Assembly: GCA_964496575.1 (NCBI GenBank)
Contig: CAZCAC010000066.1
Coordinates: 1-48,656 of the forward strand
DNA length: 48,656 nucleotides
Origin: CAZCAC01 sp964496575
Lineage (GTDB): Bacteria > Planctomycetota > UBA1135 > GCA-002686595
Direction of reading: 5' to 3'
Under the pieces are notes generated by a model. It saw nothing but the letters and a program-made list of their open reading frames with translations, ran no database searches and was not told the origin of the DNA. This document shows, piece after piece, positions 43,889 through 48,656 of the stretch. The position numbers were made by a program, and so were the translations under genes. Every line of letters starts with the position of its first letter. The stretch's first letter is position 1.

Positions 43889-45238
43889 CTATTGCCCCTC
43901 CTGTCGGCCGGGCTGACTCGTCGCGCCGGCGCGGACGTCCCGCTGCCACGCGTCGAGAGCCGCCTCCATCGTGGCCAGGCGCTCGGGGTGCTCCCCCTTC
44001 AAGTCGTTCTCCTCACCGGGGTCCTCGCCGAGGTGGAAGAGCTGCGACTTCTCCTTCGTGCGCACCAGCTTCCACGGACCGCTCCGCATGGCAGCGGTGG
44101 TCTTGAACTCCCAGAACAGCGGCCGGTCGGGGAGCGAAGCTCCATCCAGCAGCACCGGACCGAGGTCGACGCCGTCGAGCGTGTGCCCTTCCGGTAACCC
44201 GGCTCCCGCGAAGGAGAGGATCGTCGGCATGAGGTCGATGGAGATCGCTGTCACCGCGCTGGCGGTGCCCGCCGGGATCTTGCCGGGCCAGCGGAAGATG
44301 GCGGGAACGAGATGGCCACCTTCCCAGAGCGAACCCTTGAAACCGCGCACGTGTGCCCCGGTCGACCGGTTCTGCTTCGTGCCGCCGTTGTCGGAGAGGA
44401 AGATGACGAGGGTCCGCTCGCTCAAGTCCAGCTCTTCCAGCTTGTCGAGGATCGCGCCGACTCCTTCGTCCAGTGCGAGCGTCATCTGCTCGACGGCCTC
44501 GTCGACAGGGGAGAGCTCCTTGGCCGGGCGCCGTGCCGGCCCCCGGATCGGCGGATCGTCCGGCCCCTGGTTGGGGTTGTGGATCGCCGCGTGGGGGAGG
44601 TAAAGACAGAACGGGACGTCGCGATGCTCCTCGATGAAGCGGATCGCCCGCTGGTCGATCAGGTGGGTCGTGTACCCTTCCTCCTCGATCAGCCGTGTTC
44701 CGTCCCACCAATCGGGCGTCCCCATCCGGTCGCGGTGCGAGTGGTAGTCGATGTTCCCGCTGACGAAGCCGCGGAACTCGTCGAAGCCCTGGTGGATCGG
44801 GCTGTACTCCGGGGCGTAGCCGACGTGCCACTTCCCGAAGATGCCGGTGGAGTAGCCTCGTTCCTTCAGCGCCTCCGCGAAGGTCAGCTCCGCGAGCTGC
44901 AGCGCGTCGCCGTGGTCGGGGTGCTCGGGATCGGCGTTGACGACCCCGACGACGCCGGTGCGCTGCTGATACCGGCCGGTCAGCAGGCCGGCGCGCGTCG
45001 GACTGCAGACCGCGCCCGACGAATGGAAGTCGGTGAAGCGCATCCCCTCCCTCGCCAGACAGTCGAGGTGGGGCGTCTCGAAGTGCGGGTTGCCGGTGCA
45101 GCTGAGCCCCGCGTCCCCCATGTCGTCGGCGAGGATGATGATGAAGTTGGGCCGCTCGGGTCTCGTGGGTGTGGACTGGCACGCGAGTGCCAGCGGGGAG
45201 AGTGACACGACGGACAGGAGGAGATGGAGGCTCGGCAT
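43889..45238 (-). CDS. Arylsulfatase-type sulfatase, predicted lipoprotein
   Basis: ATG 45238 opens a lipoprotein signal (LLLSVVSLSPLALAC, Cys20); a frame open further upstream adds only a non-conserved leader. The 449-residue protein has the active-site signature CSPTRAGLLTG at Cys78, the CxPTR variant of CxPSR, which also needs formylglycine maturation. Metal-site segments are present (IILADDMGDAG early, FLSDNGGTKQNRSTG late), as is GKWHVG. Its composition matches the surrounding genes, unlike the sulfatase at 31265. It should hydrolyse sulfate esters at the cell surface; the sugar is unknown. Confidence 0.94.
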   Translation of the reverse strand: MPSLHLLLSVVSLSPLALACQSTPTRPERPNFIIILADDMGDAGLSCTGNPHFETPHLDCLAREGMRFTDFHSSGAVCSPTRAGLLTGRYQQRTGVVGVVNADPEHPDHGDALQLAELTFAEALKERGYSTGIFGKWHVGYAPEYSPIHQGFDEFRGFVSGNIDYHSHRDRMGTPDWWDGTRLIEEEGYTTHLIDQRAIRFIEEHRDVPFCLYLPHAAIHNPNQGPDDPPIRGPARRPAKELSPVDEAVEQMTLALDEGVGAILDKLEELDLSERTLVIFLSDNGGTKQNRSTGAHVRGFKGSLWEGGHLVPAIFRWPGKIPAGTASAVTAISIDLMPTILSFAGAGLPEGHTLDGVDLGPVLLDGASLPDRPLFWEFKTTAAMRSGPWKLVRTKEKSQLFHLGEDPGEENDLKGEHPERLATMEAALDAWQRDVRAGATSQPGRQEGQ

Positions 45239-45341
45239 CGCCCGGTGATTGTAGCCAACGGCACCGGAAGCCCGCACCGGCTCCCCACACCCCGTCGCTC
45301 GAGGAGACCGCACGCCGCCGGGACCGTCTCCGGGATCCGAT

Positions 45342-46580
45342 TCAGAAGCTCGAATCGATGACGGCCACGGGATGGGGTGAGCCCAGCACCTGCTCGCCAG
45401 TCGAGTCGTGAGCCAGGATCTGCAGGTGCACCAGACGTCCCTCCTTTCCAGCCTTCAGGCCGAATCCCGGCCAGGTGGTGGAGAGCGCGCCGCCGGCGGG
45501 GAGAGTCGCCGCGGGGGTGTGCCAGACGGGCGCCGCGAAGTGCAGCGCCCAGACGCCGCAGACCCCGGGGAGCCAGAGGAAACCCGGCACGCGCGATTGC
45601 GCCAGGTAGATCACGTCGCCGGTCTGCCCCGACAGATCGACCGGAATCGCGATACCCTCCCGGACGACCGCCGGCATCGACAGCGTGCGCTGGTACTCGG
45701 CCAGGATGTTCGCGCTGCCGATCAGCGGCACGCCGTCGTCGCCGGTCTGGCCACCGTTGTCCGGGAGGCCCCCCGTCCCTCCGGCCAGGAGCACGTCCGC
45801 GAGGTGGGCTTCGCTGCCCGTGGCGACCTGCAGACCATCTCCACCGTCACCCCCATGGGCTGGGTTTCCGTTGCAGCTCTCCCCGTCTCCACCCCGGCCG
45901 CCCTGGATCAGTCCGCCCATGGCGAAGAGAAAGGAGTCGCCGGCGAGGTAGCAGGCGGGGCCACCTTCCCCTCCGTCGTAGCTGCCGAAGAGAGCACAGC
46001 CGCCATCACCTCCCCATCCTCCGCGGAGCTCCGTGTCGTAGAGCGCTACCCTGGAGAAGAGGATCTCCATCCCTCGATGGCCATCCTCACCGTCGGCGTG
46101 CATGCCGTAGTCGCCCGGACTCCCCGAGATCTTGCAGCGCGTGAAGACCACGTCGGAACAGTCGTCGACGTAGGCACCCAGGTCGTCGACTCCCGTGGGC
46201 GCGTAGAGCTCCATGTCGACCAGGCGCACTGCGCCCTCGTTGTCCACCAGGCGCAGAGCGACGGGTTGACCAACCGACGGGGTCGTGCGCATGCCGGCCA
46301 GCATCACCGTGCTTCGCAAGGGCAGGTTGCGCACCTCGAACCAGTCGGCGAACACGAACACGCCGTCCTCGGCGACGATGGTCAGCCCCTTGCCGTCGAT
46401 CAATGCCGTGCTGTACAGACTGCCGGCCTTGACCAGGAGCAGGTCACCGTCCACCGCCGCATCGATGGCGGGTTGGAGGTCGAGGAAGTCGCCCCCTCCG
46501 GCGAGATCGACCACGTGAACGTCGGCCGTCGCGGGCAGGGCCAGCGACAAGAACCAGATCGGGAGGATGGTGTGACGCAC
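45342..46580 (-). CDS. Exported right-handed beta-helix protein (paralogue of 38482-39693), GTG start
   Basis: GTG 46580 is chosen because AGGAGGT stands four bases before it and a signal peptide follows (VRHTILPIWFLSLALPATA). The 412-residue protein opens VVDLAGGGDFLDLQPAIDA..GDLLLVKAGSLY, as in its paralogue, and continues with Gly/Asp-rich coils (ELRGGWGGDGGCALFG, GGRGGDGESCNG). The terminal ~110 residues (LSMPAVVREGIAIPVDLSG.. to HLQILAHDSTG) form a separate beta domain, similar in type to the deiminase's C-terminal domain. It is 103 bp downstream-side of the sulfatase gene on the same strand. No catalytic residues assigned; adhesion or glycan binding is possible. Confidence 0.82.
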   Translation of the reverse strand: MRHTILPIWFLSLALPATADVHVVDLAGGGDFLDLQPAIDAAVDGDLLLVKAGSLYSTALIDGKGLTIVAEDGVFVFADWFEVRNLPLRSTVMLAGMRTTPSVGQPVALRLVDNEGAVRLVDMELYAPTGVDDLGAYVDDCSDVVFTRCKISGSPGDYGMHADGEDGHRGMEILFSRVALYDTELRGGWGGDGGCALFGSYDGGEGGPACYLAGDSFLFAMGGLIQGGRGGDGESCNGNPAHGGDGGDGLQVATGSEAHLADVLLAGGTGGLPDNGGQTGDDGVPLIGSANILAEYQRTLSMPAVVREGIAIPVDLSGQTGDVIYLAQSRVPGFLWLPGVCGVWALHFAAPVWHTPAATLPAGGALSTTWPGFGLKAGKEGRLVHLQILAHDSTGEQVLGSPHPVAVIDSSF

Positions 46581-46878
46581 GAGTACCTCCTGGGGCGGAC
46601 CGGCCGGGAGTATCCGTTGCCCCGTTTCGGACCGTTGGGATGAAAGGAGCAGCTTCAGGGTATCTCCCGTCGATCGCCCCGGGTGATACCCCGAGAGAAA
46701 TGCTGCGGGACGGCAGGGGGCACCGATCGCATCAGCCCGAGGGCCGGGTGGGCTCAGACGTCGTCGGCACTGACACTCATCGGAGTCGGACGAATGGCCG
46801 GTCGCTCGCAGGGCCGGCCTCGACCCGCCGCACGAGATCGACTCCTGGCCCCGCACCTGGCCGGGCGAGCCGCTGTGC
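46581..46878. other. 298-bp gap between the fucosidase stop and the beta-helix start, no gene seen
   Basis: Should hold the fucosidase terminator and the beta-helix promoter. The clearest element is GGGTATC (46658-46664) inversely repeated as GATACCC (46685-46691), 78-111 bases before the GTG start. Short GC-rich frames here look like noise. Confidence 0.45.
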
Positions 46879-48656
46879 CTAGAGCGCCGATCGGATGGCC
46901 ATCTTCACCTCGGGCGGGCGATCGCTGCCGGCCCGAAGCACGACCTTCAACACGATCTTCGAGCTCTCCACGACCTGGGCGTGGCGGTTCAGGAGGTAGA
47001 CCTCGCCCTCCTCGATCACCGACAGCACGGCTTCGTGCACCGGGCGTCCGTCGTAGAGGACCTCGATCGATTCGACGATCGCACCGCTCCGGCTCGGGTC
47101 GTCGAAGCGCAGCAGGTACTGGCCCGGTCGCGGGATGTACTCCGAGAGGTCGACCGTGATCGTCGCTTCACCCGCCACGAATGCGTCGGCGTCCACCCGA
47201 TGACAGATCCGCCAGCGGTCTTCTTCCGCGGGGGGACCGAACAGCGACCACTCCCGGAGCGCCGGGCTGTGGTTGGACTCGAGAAGGTGCAGGCGGAAGT
47301 AGCGGCCGACGACGGGGTCGAACTCCTCGTGGTAGTCCGCGCCCATTCGCTCGCCCTGTAGGGCGACTCTCCACGGTTCATCCGGCCGGCGACGGTACTC
47401 GAGCTGAAAGCGCTCCGTGCGATTCCACGAGTCGTCGACCGCGGTCGCGCTGACGGCGTGCTCCCGACCCAGGTCGAGCTCGACCCAGCAGTCGTAGGGC
47501 GCGCTGACGCGTTCGCTCACGCCCCACCACGTTCCCGCGTCGCCGTCACAGATCTTGCCGGCGACGTACGGTGCGCTGTGCTCGTCGCTGGCCGTGGCCT
47601 CGGCGTTCAGCGAGATCGCCTCGCCTCGCGGCGACCTCTCGTAGAGGAAGCGGTTGTCGCCCTCGACGAAGTACGCCTTGAAACCGCGCACGATCGGCTC
47701 GAGGACGTGCTTCGTCACCCGCAGCGAGAGCGCTGTGACCTCGATGGGCTCGAACATCACGATCCGCTTGCGACCGACCGCCGTGCCGCGATTCACCTCG
47801 ACCCACTCGCCGCTCGCCGTGCGGGCCTCGACGATGAACTCGCGAATGCGGTGCCCCTCGCGATAGTCCTCCATGATCATGAACTGGTTGACCGTGGTCG
47901 GCGCGTCGAAGTGGATCGTGTGGACGAGGCCACGACCGCTCGTCGCGCCGAGCGGATCGCGGAAGCGCCGCTCCAGCTCCTCGCCCAGCTCGCGGTATCT
48001 CGCCACGTCCCCATCGGGAATCAGCCCATCCGTGTTCGGGGTGCTGTTCAGGAGGAAGGTCGCTCCACGGCCGACGGAGTGGTAGTAGAGCCGGACCAGG
48101 TGCTCCAGCGACTTGCGCTTCTTCTCGTTGGCCGCGGCCCAGAACCAGTTGTGGTCGTAGAGGGTCGTGTCGCACTCCAGCCCGGCCCAGGCGTCGCCGT
48201 CGGGGTCGCCGTGCACGGCCGTGGCCACGCCCGTGTCCAGGTCCTCCCGCGAGAGCGTATTCCACGCCGGATAGGGCGCGACGCCACTCTCGGTTCCTAC
48301 CCAGCGGAGGTTGCCGTGCGGGCCCTGGAAGTAGACGACCCGGTCACCGACGTACTTCTCGAAGACGTCGCCGAGCGGCACGTAGCAGCTCCCGTCGAAC
48401 CACAACTCGATGATGACGTCGGCGTGGCGGCTGAGCACCTCCGTCCACTGCGTACGGAGCACCTCGTCGTACTCCGCCTGCCTGGCCGGGTCCTTGGTCC
48501 GGCCACCCGAGCCGATGTGCGCGCCCCACTGGTCGTCGCCGGGGTAGATGTACATCCCCAGCTTCAGCCCGTGCCGCCGGCACGCGCGGGCCACCTCGTC
48601 GACCAGGTCCCCCTCGCCGTTCTTCCAGGCGATGTTCTTGACGCTGTAGTCGGTGG
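46879..48656 (-). CDS. Alpha-L-fucosidase, GH29, with C-terminal binding domains (5' end cut by window)
   Basis: The frame is open to the window edge, so the N-terminus is missing; the GTG at 48594 is internal. GH29 marks are LGMYIYPGDDQWGA, the nucleophile segment IIELWFDGSCY, and RGATFLLNSTPNTDGLIPDGD. After the barrel come two galactose-binding-like (discoidin/F5-8C) domains, about 47950-47650 (TVNQFMIMEDYREGHRIREF) and 47620-47230 (SAPYDCWVELDLGREHAVS), and a last beta domain with VDLSEYIPRPGQYLLRF. Coenzyme-like additions of this type usually target the enzyme to glycans. It belongs to a different GH29 group from the fucosidase at the left edge. Exported in relatives, but the signal cannot be seen here. 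Confidence 0.92.
   Translation of the reverse strand, partial: TDYSVKNIAWKNGEGDLVDEVARACRRHGLKLGMYIYPGDDQWGAHIGSGGRTKDPARQAEYDEVLRTQWTEVLSRHADVIIELWFDGSCYVPLGDVFEKYVGDRVVYFQGPHGNLRWVGTESGVAPYPAWNTLSREDLDTGVATAVHGDPDGDAWAGLECDTTLYDHNWFWAAANEKKRKSLEHLVRLYYHSVGRGATFLLNSTPNTDGLIPDGDVARYRELGEELERRFRDPLGATSGRGLVHTIHFDAPTTVNQFMIMEDYREGHRIREFIVEARTASGEWVEVNRGTAVGRKRIVMFEPIEVTALSLRVTKHVLEPIVRGFKAYFVEGDNRFLYERSPRGEAISLNAEATASDEHSAPYVAGKICDGDAGTWWGVSERVSAPYDCWVELDLGREHAVSATAVDDSWNRTERFQLEYRRRPDEPWRVALQGERMGADYHEEFDPVVGRYFRLHLLESNHSPALREWSLFGPPAEEDRWRICHRVDADAFVAGEATITVDLSEYIPRPGQYLLRFDDPSRSGAIVESIEVLYDGRPVHEAVLSVIEEGEVYLLNRHAQVVESSKIVLKVVLRAGSDRPPEVKMAIRSAL

Noticed and set aside
46640..46882. Small plus-strand gene in the gap before the fucosidase
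   Set aside because: The frame is Arg/Gly/Pro-rich without signal or domain and extends over the inverted repeat; noise in GC-rich DNA.

Overview
The window is GC-rich DNA, almost certainly from a free-living, probably aquatic member of the Planctomycetota. This is inferred, not proven. The grounds are two formylglycine-type sulfatases, two GH29 alpha-L-fucosidases (both cut by the window edges), a protein resembling the hydrazine synthase alpha subunit with two c-type heme motifs, many very large secreted beta-rich proteins, and a C-terminal module (YC...GDGFRC...QLWYRDP...FCP) that I associate with uncultured and newly cultured planctomycetes. There is no rRNA, tRNA, CRISPR array, insertion sequence or phage gene.

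Layout. 1-9 kb (plus strand): truncated fucosidase, a membrane-anchored protein of carboxypeptidase-regulatory-like repeats whose last codons are frameshifted, the HzsA-like diheme protein, then a two-gene unit encoding a matrixin-like protein that has lost its zinc-binding residues and an FG-GAP propeller. Both proteins of that unit end in the FCP module. 9-17.5 kb (minus): a 1043-residue repeat protein, a sortilin/BNR-repeat lipoprotein, and a translationally coupled OmpR-type response regulator and histidine kinase. 17.6-20.2 kb (plus): a secreted peptidylarginine/agmatine deiminase-like enzyme with a large C-terminal extension. 20.2-24.9 kb (minus): two tandem paralogues (membrane anchor, beta-rich repeats, terminal PDZ-like domain); the downstream one is broken by an in-frame TAG. 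25.2-26.7 kb (plus): a TIM-barrel isomerase and a nitroreductase. 26.7-28.1 kb: a DUF502 membrane protein, a small SLBB-like lipoprotein and an orphan remnant of an FCP module. 28.4-31.0 kb: a 14-repeat propeller-like protein with a divergent FCP module. 31.3-38.1 kb: a compositionally foreign sulfatase, a small periplasmic repeat protein and the large helicase Lhr. 38.5-46.6 kb: two related beta-helix proteins flank an ECF sigma/anti-sigma pair, a four-repeat protein, a GPP34 protein and a lipoprotein sulfatase. 46.9 kb to the end: the second fucosidase.

How the genes work together. Fucosidases plus sulfatases suggest use of sulfated, fucose-containing polysaccharide, although they are scattered and not in one operon. 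Most other genes make exported surface or periplasmic proteins. Two unrelated C-terminal modules recur on otherwise different proteins: the FCP module on three intact proteins and one relic, and a second 'LQAL...' type on the deiminase and probably both beta-helix proteins. The best candidate for an undescribed system is therefore a C-terminal sorting or attachment scheme, with its machinery outside this window. A second candidate is the ECF sigma / zinc-finger anti-sigma / DLPPEAR-repeat cluster with a hairpin in front of the TTG-started sigma gene. Three genes show decay or lost catalytic residues: the frameshift near 3.36 kb, the TAG at 22.27 kb and the pseudo-matrixin at 6.5 kb.
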